This document shows positions 1 to 11,523 of a stretch of DNA of 64,000 nucleotides, in pieces; position 1 is the stretch's first letter, and every line of letters begins with the position of its first letter. The position numbers were made by a program, and so were the translations under genes. This DNA comes from Amyloporia xantha (Eukaryota > Basidiomycota > Agaricomycetes > Polyporales > Adustoporiaceae). The DNA lies in assembly GCA_036971615.1 (NCBI GenBank), contig JAYKKR010000050.1:1-64000 (forward strand), in the 5' to 3' direction. Below the pieces are notes generated by a model, which saw only the letters and a list, made by a program, of their open reading frames with translations, had not been told where the DNA came from and ran no database searches.

Positions 1-271
1 GAGTCAGGATGAGTTGAACAACGTCCGAATAGATCACCACCGATGGATTTCCTGCTATTATAATACTTAAGAGGCTGAATTGAGGGCTTCCTCGGATAGT
101 ACTCTCAGAGATGGCGTTACTGTGTAGCCAGTAGTTCTAATTCCTAGGGTTAGGGGCACACTCATAAATGAAGTCATGGGGCGCCGAAGGCTTTCCAACA
201 GGTCCTCGGTCATCCCCTCCTGCGTCGAGGGGCCTTTTGCCCAAACCTTCCCTGCTTTCCATACGCTCATC
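1..271. other. Upstream region of the aldehyde dehydrogenase gene
   Basis: No gene is recognised here. The stretch ends at the start codon of the succinate-semialdehyde dehydrogenase gene at 272, so it holds that gene's 5' untranslated region and part of its promoter. I see no clear TATA box. The short frames on both strands have no family signature. Confidence 0.4.
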
Positions 272-3200
272 ATGGCCGCACGTCTTTCCTCACTCTCCTT
301 GAGGGCTACTGCGACGACTACAGCGAGCTTCAAGAGTAGCATACTAACGAGACAGAGATTTGCACTGCACAGGATGGCGAGCACAGCTGCTGTAAGTGTG
401 TAATGAGGCTAGTATCGTTACACAGACGTCGTGCTGATACCCGTCACCAGCAGTTAGGTCTGAAAGACTCGTCTCTTGGCCATACGCAGGGATATATCGA
501 TGGGAAATGGGTCGACGCGCAGGAAGGAGGAACTATTAAAGTCGTTAGTGAGTGACTTGTTAGCGGAATCAAAGGGAACACTATCGGACTGTTATGTCAC
601 CTTGCTAGATCCTGCGACAGAGGAGGTGCTTGGAACTGTCCCTGAGGATGGGCATCCCTGAGACGAAGCAGGCTATAGACGCTGCAGCGCGTGCATTCAA
701 GTCATGGAGCAAAACTACTGCCAAGGTTAATATTGTTCTCTTCTATCTAGTTCCCCATAATGTCAGATAGTAATGCAGCTTACTATAGCATCGACACGAC
801 ATTCTCATGAAATTTTATGCCTTGATGCAAGAACACTCAGACGACTTGGCGCGGATTATAGTATGTGACTCTCTTGATGCCATGTGAATGCATCATTAAT
901 GACTTCTCATGTGCAGACGCTGGAGAATGGAAAGCCCCTAGTGGAGGCGAAGGGGAGAACGCATACTCTTCGTCATTCATAGAGGTTTGTATGGCTGTTT
1001 TTTAGAAAGCATTCCTTCATGCATTATTGACGTATTTGTTCGATGACAGTGGTTTGGTAAGTTTTGGGTCTTATTAATCTCGGAGGTTATCTAATTTGAG
1101 ATGTCCATATAGCGGAAGAAGCCCTCCGCACATACGGAGGTGCGCACATAGAGTCGTTTGCTTGTGCTCATCACCAGTGACACTTATAATGTGGTATAGA
1201 GGTTATCCCATCGCCTTTTGCACACCTCCGCAATGTGGTAGTTAAGCAGCCTATTGGTATGTTTTCTTCCACCATTTAATATCATGTGTCATCGTCGTCA
1301 TATCTGCCTATGAAACGTTATTCTCGAACTGACTGTCATTATCGTTAACAGGCGTTGTGTACGTGCTGTTGTATATCTATCTTCATCGAATAGTACCAAT
1401 AATTTGTTGGGTGAAGTTCAATCATGACACCATGGAATTTCCCGTCGGCCATGATTACGCGCAAACCAGGTGCAGCTCTTGCCGCAGGTTGCACCGCGGT
1501 TATTAAACCTCCGCCTGAGACCCCCTTCTCAGCCTTGGCATTGGTGGAGGTACGCTTTTCAATCAGCCGTTACCTGAATGACACTGACTGCCACCAACGT
1601 CCATCTCTTCCACGCGTGAATTCACATAGCTGGCAACACGCGCTGGAGTTCCCCAAGGTGTGATCAATGTGGTTACGACGCAAGCAAATGTGAATGAAGT
1701 CGGCCGCGAGATGTGCGAGAACCCTGTTGGTCAAGAAAGTCACTTTCACAGGGAGCACACCTGTTGCCAAAATGCTCTACGGAATGGCAGCAGGAACCAT
1801 GAAGAAGTAAGTCTCCAGGTAGCATCAGAACAGCTTAAGGCGGGATTGTTGATGACTACACTTCAGAGTGTCGCTCGAAGCTGGAGGAAATGCGCCGTTC
1901 ATCGTGTTTGATGACGCAGATATTGATGCTGCTGTCGAAGGTATGTGACTCTTTTCCTCAATCGTGGTTCGCACTTATATGCTGGGCGGACATATGTTGA
2001 CGAATGTGGATATAGGTGCTATCGCATGCAAGTTCCGACAGAGTGGGCAGACCTGCGTATGCGCGAATCGTTTCTACGTGCAAGAATCGGTATACGCAGA
2101 TTTCGCGTCGCGACTAGCAGAGAAAGGTTGCTGCATTCCAAAGTTGGGAACGGTCTCGATAATGACACGTCCGTATCATCTTTGGGATCGTGTATGTGCC
2201 TTCGGCCGACGCTGATTGCGATTTGATCATAGAACACATGGTCCTCTTATCCATGAGAAAGCCCTTACTAAAGTCCAACGACACGTCGACGATGCTCTTC
2301 AGCGCGGTGCACAGCTCGTCATGGGCGGCAGCCGTGTCGCCGGGAAAGGCACATTCTTCCAGCCGACGCTTCTGTCGGATGTCCCCCATGATGCTCTGGT
2401 CAACACGGAGGAAACATTCGGCCCCCTCGCAGCGTTGACCAAGTTTGAGACTGAAGAACAGGTTATCGGATGGGCCTAATGACACGAGGGTCGGACTGGC
2501 GGGTTATTTCTACTCGCGAGATATCGGCCGAGTGTGGCGGGTAGCCGAGGCGTTAGAGGTAGGAATGGTAGGCACTAACTCAGGCTTGATAAGTCAGGCA
2601 GTCATTCCGTTTGGAGGAATCAAGGAGAGCGGACTTGGTGAGTGCTTCGTTGAGATTCATAGCCTTCTGTGTGACTGTGCACTGTGGTCCTTCTGTGTCG
2701 AGTCATTTCGACGTCTTATCCGTCTCTGGACCTGTAAGGGCGCAGGATCATCTAGTCGTATTCGACAAGCTCGGAAATATTTCGCTGTCTGCGCTCCGAG
2801 TTTCTTTGCATTTGTGGTTTCTGTTACCACGGAATCATGCCTCGGCTCCTGATTCCAAGTTCGACCACAAATTGGGTCTCAAGCGCTCTGGAAACTCTTC
2901 TATCAGCGGCACAAGGCCACGGAGTGGTTGTGGTTGCGCGCTTTGTGGTCAATGATACAGATCGTTCCATTTCCTTTTGTCAATGTCGATGTTGTAGGTG
3001 TGCTCTTAAGATCCGGAGCCGAATGTATCATGCTGTCGTGGCATGGCTCGGGACTAGCCTATGCTGTGGCGCGGTAATGCGATGAAGCGGGTGCGAGCCT
3101 GAGCGTAGATCCAGCCCGCTCTCATCGTTTCCTTCTCAGTGCTACCGTCTCGGGCTCCGGGTGCTACTATTTGAGCGCATCTTCACATTACAGAGAATGT

Positions 3201-3373
3201 CATTTCGGCGTCTGTGTTTCAATCTTTTTCGCCGTCTTGTATGACGGACGTCATCTACTGTCCGCGGAGTATGTATACGGGTGCTGACTGTTCCTTTTTA
3301 AACAGGCCGTGAGGGAAGTCACGGCATTGACGAATACATGAATACCAAATTCATCGCATTCGGTGGCCTCTGA
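272..3373 (+). CDS. UGA2: Succinate-semialdehyde dehydrogenase, mitochondrial type (frame broken in this sequence)
   Basis: This NAD(P)-dependent aldehyde dehydrogenase oxidises succinate semialdehyde to succinate, the last step of the GABA shunt. The start at 272 opens an Arg/Ser/Ala/Thr-rich leader that looks like a mitochondrial targeting peptide. Recognised blocks in order are [10 protein letters not shown] (about 490), [10 protein letters not shown] (about 700), [21 protein letters not shown] (from about 1426), the NAD-site [11 protein letters not shown] (about 1740), LEAGGNAPF (about 1875) and the catalytic-Cys block [10 protein letters not shown] (about 2040). [11 protein letters not shown] (about 2608) then joins across a 668-base last intron (2638-3305) to the end block [12 protein letters not shown] and a stop at 3371-3373. 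About six single-base indels interrupt the frame: near 646 (+G), 952-955 (-G), 1729 (+G), 2126 (+G), 2138 (+C) and 2477 (+T). Splice sites look normal. The ALDH motif ELGG reads EAGG. It could be a young pseudogene, but the pattern fits consensus error better. Confidence 0.82.
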
Positions 3374-4830
3374 GCGCAGTGCCATCGGAACACGTCTGCC
3401 CAGTGCCGCAGTCCCCAGGGGATCCCTTCTCATCCACATGTAGTGCTGCCGCCAGATGTCGCACCATGTATCCGAAATGTATGTATTGTCTTACAACTGT
3501 ATTGTATGTCCGTTGCGCAGTGTGTGCAAGGTAGTCTCCTTTGGGTCGTCGGTTGATGTCCGAGACATGCAGCGCTCTTTGGTATTTTGCTCCAAGCGTT
3601 GTGTCTGTCCAGCCCCCCGGAGGCAAAATCTGGGCTAGCAACGTGGCAGTGCGTTGGACCATTCGGCAATCGGACACGTCGCGTATTCTTGAGCCCTGGT
3701 TCCGCTCTAGGATGATGAGTATTAGAAACCATGCTGGCTCCGGCCGTTGCGACTCCACGAGATGCGAGTACTCTCGTATGCGTACCCTTGAAACCCCTCA
3801 CTAACTTCATCGAAGATTAGGGAACTGCTCAGGAAAAGCGTCTTGCGCGGATCTAGACATGATATAATGCTCGATCGCTTTATCAATCAGAAAACCCACA
3901 ATTTGTAGCTGCAAGCTGCACACTCTTATGCAGTAGGCCGTCAAGAGGGTTAAAGGGACAATAAAAGGAGAAATCGCATTCCTAATCACCCAGTTTCATC
4001 GTGACCATCCATAGCGACGAAGCTCTCACGAGTGACGACAGCGCCCAGATTCATGCGATGGTCATCGCTTATAACCACAGCTATCGCCACTCTTGCATGA
4101 CATGCAAGCAGAAGAGCCCGGCAACCTTAAGGAAGGATATTCGACACCCATGAGAAATATTAGACTGGTCATAACCGCATTATCTCCCGCTCACAGTCGC
4201 CTTCGCCACCACTGCTATGGCCGATATTGTGCTGCTGATTTCTCCGGACATGAGAGTTATGCAAATACAAGATTTACAGTTGTTAGCACTCAAGTCACAG
4301 CTGAGTACTAGATGATTCCAGGAATTTGTTCTGACTCAGGGCGTACCGCTTGACTCTTGGCAGGAATGGGCGGACACAGCCATGTGCTCAGCGCCGGCGC
4401 CATCCTAGACGCGCACAGCTACTCGACTGAAGTTAGCACACGACTGACATTCATGCGCATCGAGCGAATCTACAGTATGCATATCGAGCTGATGAAGAAC
4501 TGCAAGTCAGAATGGCGACTGTTACCGTCGTCAACTCTGGTGAGTTACATCCACATCATAAATGTGACAGATCTGGAGGCGATAGTACATAGGTTCAGAT
4601 TAGCGCTCTTTATGTGGTTGTGATCGATAGTCAGGGGCGCTCTCACACAGCCAGCATAAATCGTCGGGATGCGGGTGCTGTGTACGCTAATCTCCCGTCC
4701 TTTCGATCTGCAGAGGAACACCGTCGGTGGGCAGTGTAGGACAGTGCTACCAAAGTGCAACCCCGTATATTGACTCGACCAAAAAGTCTACTCCATTCGG
4801 GATCGGAGCCGGGGTCCTCCACGTATCTCT
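3374..4830. other. Intergenic, no recognisable gene
   Basis: Frames of up to about 135 codons occur on both strands (for example minus 3351-3758), but they overlap each other. They lack family motifs, and I could not join them through plausible introns. No repeat or transposon ends are visible. The right end merges into the promoter of the DUF6699 gene. Confidence 0.4.
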
Positions 4831-4835
4831 AGAAG

Positions 4836-4843
4836 TATTTAAG
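4836..4843 (+). promoter_or_regulatory. TATA-like box of the DUF6699 gene
   Basis: The sequence TATTTAAG lies 66 bases upstream of the ATG at 4902 and is followed by a CT-rich stretch. That is a normal spacing for a fungal core promoter with a short leader. The assignment is by position and sequence only. Confidence 0.45.
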
Positions 4844-4901
4844 GTGCGACCAGCATTGCAGCTTATTCACTCCTCACACTTATCCACGCTTAGTTAGAAC
4901 G

Positions 4902-5872
4902 ATGGCCGCCAACTATTACCCACCCCCTTACGGCTATGTATCACCCTACCTCTACCCGTACTACCATCTACCCCATATTTCGCCGTTCGTCCCTTCTGTA
5001 TCCCTTCCTCCCTCTCCAAATCCTCCCCGTCGTCAAGTGCACTTTGAAGATGAACCTGTGCGGCCCAGGGAACGAAGGCCGTCATGGCACGCAGGAATGG
5101 CAGGCATGGCTCCTCCACCCAATCCTCAACCTTTTCCTTCACCCCCGATGGTATTCACACAACTGCCGATGTTTCCCCTCGCACCCCCCGCGAACCCAAC
5201 ACACCACCGGCGGCGGTCCGATAGCAACCTTCCACAGCCGGCATGGGTTGCTTGGCCTGCATACCCCCATTCGTTTCACCCTACATGTATCAGCAGCCAC
5301 TACCCTCACCTCAGTTGAACCCATTGCTGGATGGAGAGAACCCCGACGGTCCACTACTCCTATTCGATCTCTCCCTACACCAGTTCAAGCCTTTACGATT
5401 AAACGCACCCGGTGCATCCAGTGGGACTGCGCTGTCAGAGGGAGACCTTACGCAACCGGCAACCCACCCTGGTATCAAGCGTATGAAGATCGTGTGCGAT
5501 GCGATCCCGCAATGGCCAATTGTACTGGAGCCAAAGGAACGGGAACGCTCCAACTTTCTCTCAATCCCGTCTTCTTCGAGGGATGTGCCTATCACAGTCG
5601 GCGACGTGCTCGTTGCGATACATCGTACCGTTCAGCTTCAGATCTCACACGTCGACTGGGCACGTCTATCGCAAGACCGAGAGACCGCAATCGCACGCGC
5701 GTATACTCGCCGATGCAGGACATTCTCCTCAGCGGAAGCGTTCGAGAAGAGCCAAGGTGTGCGGCGAGTGGATTACCTCTTAGAGCGGTTCATGTTCCGG
5801 GGCCTGGTACGCAGCAGGGCTGGCCAGGAGTCATTCGAGGAGGTCAAATTGCTCGTTGGACCGAAACGATAA
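4902..5872 (+). CDS. DUF6699 domain protein with Pro/Tyr-rich N-terminus
   Basis: The start at 4902 opens a tail rich in proline and tyrosine (PPPYGYVSPYLYPYYHLPHI), followed by a basic stretch (RRQVHFEDEPVRPRERRP). From about 5320 the sequence has the look of DUF6699, a domain abundant in Agaricomycetes: QLNPLLDG, a segment on loops and strands (LLLFDLSLHQFKPLRL), PQWPIVLEPK, then DVPITVGDVLVAIH and a conserved helix. Its biochemical role is unknown. The two halves lie in different frames. They join if the run of five C at 5264-5268 should be six, giving PAYPPFVSPYMYQQPLPSPQLNPLL. No introns are needed. A third, longer frame through the same DNA (4936-5955) is a shadow. Confidence 0.72.
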
Positions 5873-8800
5873 ACGCTATAGGGTCATCCCCATTATACGA
5901 AACAACGGACGTCTTGTACGCAAGTTATGTCTCTCTTTTTACATGTCTCCTATGAGGTAGGATTCGGCTCACATTGTATTGCGGTCTCAACGGACCACCT
6001 TTCGGATAGTACGATCTCGCCTCTCCTCTCCAGCGTGATCTTTGCCTTCTGCTCATCACCTTTTCGTGTACATTATACCGGCACCAACCCAGTACATCAC
6101 CCGATGTCATACGTACAAGCTTTGTCATCTGTTTGGTTTACTGTGATGTTGTAATAATAGAATAAATGACATATGACATGGCTAGGGAAACTTGTCTCGA
6201 ATAGCATTGTGGTTTATGTAACTGCGATCATACGTCCTGACCACAATTCATTGGATGTTGATACATAACAAATATCCTGATTCATCGTGCTTTACCCGCA
6301 GAGCTTAGCTTTATATCGTATTCAATCTTCCATACGTATTGGAAGTTGCCATCCGGGATGAGATGGGCAGACGTGCTACTATTCGGACTGAGAGACAGCA
6401 TGTCAAGTACTAATAAGAATGCATGACCCAGTTGACAGACGGAGCTTTCAGACGGCCGGAAGTTGGCGGACCCTAAGCTGCCAGAGAACAGTGGTCATAA
6501 CGGTGCGGCAGACACGTTACAATTAATAAGGTTGAGGAATGGACGTGTGGTTTCCGCAGATACTCCGGCAAGTCAGCAGTTACGATTAGAGCCTGCGATC
6601 ATCGAACGTTCCGCCTTAGTACGGGTGAGACGAAGTGTGGTTCGAGCGTTCATTGCCCGGGTCTGACGTAGTGCGGCGTGGTTTTCTTCTAATCTACGCT
6701 TCCGAGGATCGCTGCATTGCGTAGCAATGCGGCACACTGAAGTCCGGTTCGGTATTGTCGTACTGTGAGTGCGTGTTATGAAGTATGATATGATTATACC
6801 TAATGCCATACGCTTATCATTTGCGGCGCAGCTTCATTGTATTGGCGCCACCACTTGGACACTGAAAGTCTAAACAGGGGAGGTGATTGCTCGTTCCTCG
6901 CTATATCTTTTCGCAGCAATATCCCGATATGTGATCGTAAAATTAGGGAGAAGTAAGAGGAGTGCATATTTGACAAACTCACGAGTTAGACACAGTCCGT
7001 GAATATCAACGCTTCACCACAAATATCCCATTTTGGACTTCCTCAGGCAAGAGATCGTTGCGCATTGGATTGGGAGACCCCGTTGAGGAGGCATAAACTC
7101 TGTAGATGGAATGCAAGTACATCTTTGACGCGGGTGCGGCTGCAGAATCAAGGCGGAGAAGGATTTCCATTCGTTATGTGGTGTTGTCGGGATCCCAATC
7201 ACCCATGACCAATCTGCTATCATGATGAACACCACAAAGACTGCATGGGCAAAGTGATCCTTGCCACAGGAATTGGATCTATCCTCAAGGAAGTATTTTC
7301 GAGTTGGGGTGGACAACCCTGGGTCGGAGTCCCTTCGATACGAAAATATGCTGTATATCAAAATCAAGAAGTACGAGAATATCTGTAAGTTTCCATTTAT
7401 CAATATCCACACAGGCAAATGATCATGTTCCTGACTGAACACTGTCCTTGGACTTGCTCTAGACGTGCAAATACAATGCAGTTTGCATCGACCCAGTCAC
7501 TTAATGAAGGCAGTCCAAAGCGTTCCTTTCTCATAGCTTTACAACGACGTCTGGTTTCTGGTAATCTGCAAAGCATGAAAGTATGTCAGCCTTCAGACGT
7601 TCTGAACGGTCCGGATTGTCATATTATTCTGGCTGCAAATGTAACGGCTAAAAACATCTAACTCTATGCATGGAGAAAAAAAGGAGACTCAAAATGCTCA
7701 CCTAGTCTTCCTAGAAGTGTGCAATCATGAATCGGCCTCTTTGGAGTGAGATACACCACGTCATATCCTCGAAGTCGCTTTGCCGGAGCGGACTCACTTT
7801 GATAAACTAGAGTCCGTGGGCGTGAACCGAGGCTTTGATGCTTAGGCTCAATTCAATTGATGCCGCAGTATCGCGACACGCCTGCTTCGTCTATTTCCTG
7901 TGGCAATGCAACGCAACGCTTGCTGGTCTTGAAGGATTCGTCAGGGTCAACCGGCTTCACCTGTGCGACGCCCGAAACTCAGCGGTTCATATGTCACTAT
8001 TTCAATACTGTTTCACAGGTGAAATGTCTGGGCACCATGAATAAGATGATGGTTGAAGACAGGACAACAGCTGTTTCAGACATCATGAATATCATTTCCG
8101 CGGACGTGGTTGATGCGCGGGATCGAGCGCATCAGGGATGTATGCACGTGGTCGGCGCCGCCTGCTGCGGGTAGCACGGGCGGTCACCAGATACTTGTTC
8201 TCCTCATCTCCAAGTACTTAAGGCTGTCTGCTCAGCTTTCTCTCGTTCCAAGACTCGATCAATCATGCCACCTGTGCTGGTCTCCGGCTTGCATAAAGAA
8301 GCTGGACGCCTGCCTGCTACATCTGGTCGAACAAGAATTGTCTAGTGAACATGCGCCATCCTGCACTGGCTCTCGACAAGCTCGTATCCTGATAGATCCT
8401 TCAGCCTTGCAGACTCAGAAATGACTTTGTTTAACTCGCATGCAAGCAATAGTACAACTGGCCCTCTCATTTTGCGATCATTTTCTCAATCCTGCCTAAT
8501 CGATCGAATTACTACGTGGACTTCCGCATTGACTAAAGGGAAGCCCTGGTCTTACGGCTGCTACTATTTACATACCGTGAGTGCTTCTCCTCATGGCTAG
8601 TGACTGTTCCGCGGTACTGTGCGAAGACGAAGCTAAGCAATTTCCATACAACTGTCTTCTGTTATTCTGTGCCGCGTTTCTGGTCGGCCTTCGCCAGTAA
8701 CCGCCTATAACAGAAGGCGGACGGTTGGATGATGGAGTGTAATTTGCAAACGGAGCACATTTTTTTCTACCTTGCTTCCTATTTGAATCTCATACAGCGT

Positions 8801-9700
8801 AATATCCACCCTACGCGGATCACATGTAATAGAATCGTCCCCTGTTTGCTCTTTTTGCTCAAATCGATGATGATTTATCTTTACTCACGTTGTTGATTGG
8901 ACCTATAGGTACTGTGCGTCTGCGACGAAAGAACCCATGGCTGTGTGCATCACCTTTGATGTTCAAATAATCCTGCCCTTGACGCGGCTTCGCGGCTGGC
9001 TTGGCTATTTTTACTTCGTCAGCTATATTGATCGGTGCTGGTGAACCTATAGTCGACTGTACGTGGTTGCGACGTTACATTGACTGGGATTTCGGAGCGG
9101 TGACAGTCTTGAGGCTTGTTCATTCACTGAGCTGTCTCGATGTGGGTTTCATGCCTATGTTCTTGATGTGTCGGTTGTTGTTATCACTGCCTCGTCAGGT
9201 TCTCTATTCTTTCCTCGACTGTTCGACTTCCGCTTCCGTTGCACGATAAGGGTCTTTCATGACATTTGTAGCTATTTGTCGGGCCTGCTTAGCAACCTTT
9301 GGCAAGATTAGTGAGACGAAGTCATCAGGAGATGGACAAGTCGCTTCAATGATTTAGCGTCAACATATCTTCCTGAGTGAAGACCTTGATTCGCTAAAAG
9401 CAGCATGGAATATGTACGTGCTACGTATGAATAGCCTTGACTGTATCACTTGCTATACCCTGAAGCCCTACAGAATGGCGACAATTTTGAGTGAAATTTC
9501 TGAGTAATTGGAGTGATTTGTTCAAATAGACGCGCGTTCGATGGTGTCAACAAGGTGTCAACATTGTGCGAGACCGACAACCTTTGTATCTATCGTGTCT
9601 TCGACATGTTCTACTTACCATTATCACCTGTATTCTCGTGTCCTCTGAACCATCATAGGATTGCACTTCCTAGAACAAGCGCGTTGCTTTGTCCCTAACT
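5873..9700. other. Gene-poor block, nothing recognised
   Basis: About 3.8 kb holds only short, overlapping frames on both strands. The longest are minus 7014-7442 (142 codons) and plus 7857-8174 (105 codons). None carries a recognisable motif, and no long terminal repeats, inverted ends or reverse-transcriptase or transposase motifs were seen. It could hold strongly decayed sequence. The final few hundred bases should contain the MET16 promoter. Confidence 0.35.
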
Positions 9701-10700
9701 ATGTCTTCTGAAGCTTCTTCGTCCACGCCTTCGTTTGCGAAGCCACTCCAGCTCCCCATTTCCTCAGGACGAACTCGACCGAATCAATGCTTACTTGCGC
9801 GACCTGACGCCCGAGGACATCCTCCGATGGGTCGTCGAGCACGTCCCCGGATTGTATCAAACGACTGCCTTCGGACTCACAGGGCTCGTCGCGATCGACA
9901 TGCTCTCGAAGATCACGACCTCGCCACCACCCCTGATCTTCATTGACACGTTGTATCATTTTCCCGAGACGCTAGAGCTCGTGGAGGAAGTGAAGAGGAG
10001 ATACGGGTGCCCCATCCATGTATACAAGCCTGAAGAGTGCAGTACGGCGGAAGAATTTGAGAAGAAGTACGGAGAGAAGCTTTGGGAGACGGATGAGACG
10101 CTGTACGATTATCTTGTCAAGGTGCTTAGGAACAGTTTCTCATGACCTAACGAATTGCTGATGCCTGATCTGCTATCTTTAGGTAGAGCCTGCACGCCGG
10201 GCCTACGAAGAACTTGGCGTTAAGGCGGTCATCACTGGCAGACGCGCTTCCCAAGGTGCTGCGCGTGCCAACTTGCAGCCCATGGAAATCGATAGCACCG
10301 GCCTGGTCAAGCTAAATCCGCTCTTCGCGTGGTCGTTCCCATTCGTGGAGTGGTACGTCAAGGAGAACAATGTCCCACGCAACAAACTGCTCGACCAAGG
10401 CTACCGGAGCGTCGGCGACTGGCACAGCACCGCCAAAAGCGGCGAGGGGGACACGGGTGAGCGAGCAGGCCGTTGGGCAGGGAAGCAGGAGAAGACGGAG
10501 TGTGGTCTGCACGTTGACTACTTTGCGATGAAGGCGGCTGCAGAGAAGAAGGTGGGCGTTACGCCTCTGCGTCTGTCGGACGTTTTTGCTGACCTCCAAC
10601 CCCTTTTCTTCAGCTGCAACAGTCGCAGATGAGCGACAAGGTGGGCGCTGATCAGCGAGCAGCTCCCACCACTGTGCCTATCGTCGGAGCGAGTGCGTAA
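9701..10700 (+). CDS. MET16: Phosphoadenylyl-sulfate (PAPS) reductase
   Basis: This enzyme reduces PAPS to sulfite with thioredoxin in the sulfate assimilation route to cysteine and methionine; it acts in the cytosol. Exon 1 starts at 9701 and carries DELDRINAYLRDLTPEDILRW, the nucleotide-binding region TAFGLTGLVAIDML and IFIDTLYHFPETLELVEEV. An intron of about 60 bases ends near 10183. Exon 2 continues with VEPARRAYEELGVKAVITGRRASQG, NPLFAWSF, and the C-terminal catalytic KTECGLH at about 10495. A last intron (about 10552-10613, GTGGGC...TTCAG) leads to a short polar tail ending at the stop 10698-10700. One frame change near the start is resolved by removing one C from the run 9754-9757 (QLPFPQDEL). 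Length and motifs fit the family well. Confidence 0.9.
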
Positions 10701-11290
10701 GTGGGCACGGAGGGCAGGTGTCTGATTGGCAATCGCCAATAATTGCTCGGCTAAACGTCACTTGAATGATGTATCGCGTAGGACTCCTGATTAATCACCC
10801 TGTACTCTACTGATCCCACAGCCACTGTATTCGAACGAAGCCTTGCCTTGTGTAGACATTATTGGATGCGCTGCCCTCGGCCGTTATGTGTGCCCCGCGT
10901 TTCGCGGTCCGTCGTTCGCAGTAGCGTGTTCGATCCTGTTCGATCCGACTCTCAAGCTCAAGGCGGCGTGTAGTTGGGATCGACATGTGTTATATCACCT
11001 CTTTCCGGGTCAACGGCGATCCCAGCTGAGTGGTCAGACCCGTAAGCGTCTAAGATGCATCCATGTGGGCCCCCTACTGCATAGCAGCCAGAGCAGGCGT
11101 CAGTAGGGATGTTTTGGCCGGGCGTGGTGGGGAGCATGGCGTCTCGGATCCCTCTGCTCCCGCGGCCTCAATCGACCTCTGGCACGAGTCAGCATCAAGC
11201 TAGATTGAGGCACCGCAATGGACCATTTTGTCGAGCGCTTTCTCCCCGGGTAATGGTCGATCTGTCATCTGCATATCGACCTCCGCTCTG
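10701..11290. other. Intergenic between MET16 and the RNase III gene
   Basis: No gene is recognised. The stretch should contain the MET16 terminator and the promoter of the next gene. Short frames at 10843-11106 and 11109-11300 are without family features. Confidence 0.35.
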
Positions 11291-11295
11291 GGCGA

Positions 11296-11301
11296 TATAA
11301 A
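11296..11301 (+). promoter_or_regulatory. TATA box candidate of the RNase III gene
   Basis: TATAAA in the context GATATAAAGG lies 59 bases upstream of an ATG at 11355 and 228 bases upstream of the ATG at 11524. The spacing suggests transcription begins near 11330. The gene would then have either a short extra first exon from 11355 or an intron in its leader. Confidence 0.4.
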
Positions 11302-11523
11302 GGGCTAGGTGCCGTTGATAACGCCCTCCAGCCTCGAGCACTCATACCCCAGCGCGATGGAAAGTATGCTGGTACAGGACTTGAGGTATGTGTGCACTCC
11401 TCCCCGCGACGGGCTCATTAGCGTCTCGCTCACGCGCTCATCGACATGCAGTAAGAAGCCGGAAGTGGCGAGCGGGCGCCCGGCTCTCAGGTGCGCAGGC
11501 TCACTTTCATTGCACTCGCAACG

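Noticed and set aside
272..3373. Calling the aldehyde dehydrogenase a true pseudogene
   Set aside because: All splice borders, the leader peptide and the catalytic residues remain, and similar indels affect essential neighbours, so sequence error is at least as likely.
4936..5955. A 339-codon plus-strand frame, the longest in the left part
   Set aside because: It lies in the third frame across the DUF6699 gene, has a Cys/Arg/Thr-rich composition without motifs, and the two DUF6699 frames explain the same DNA better.
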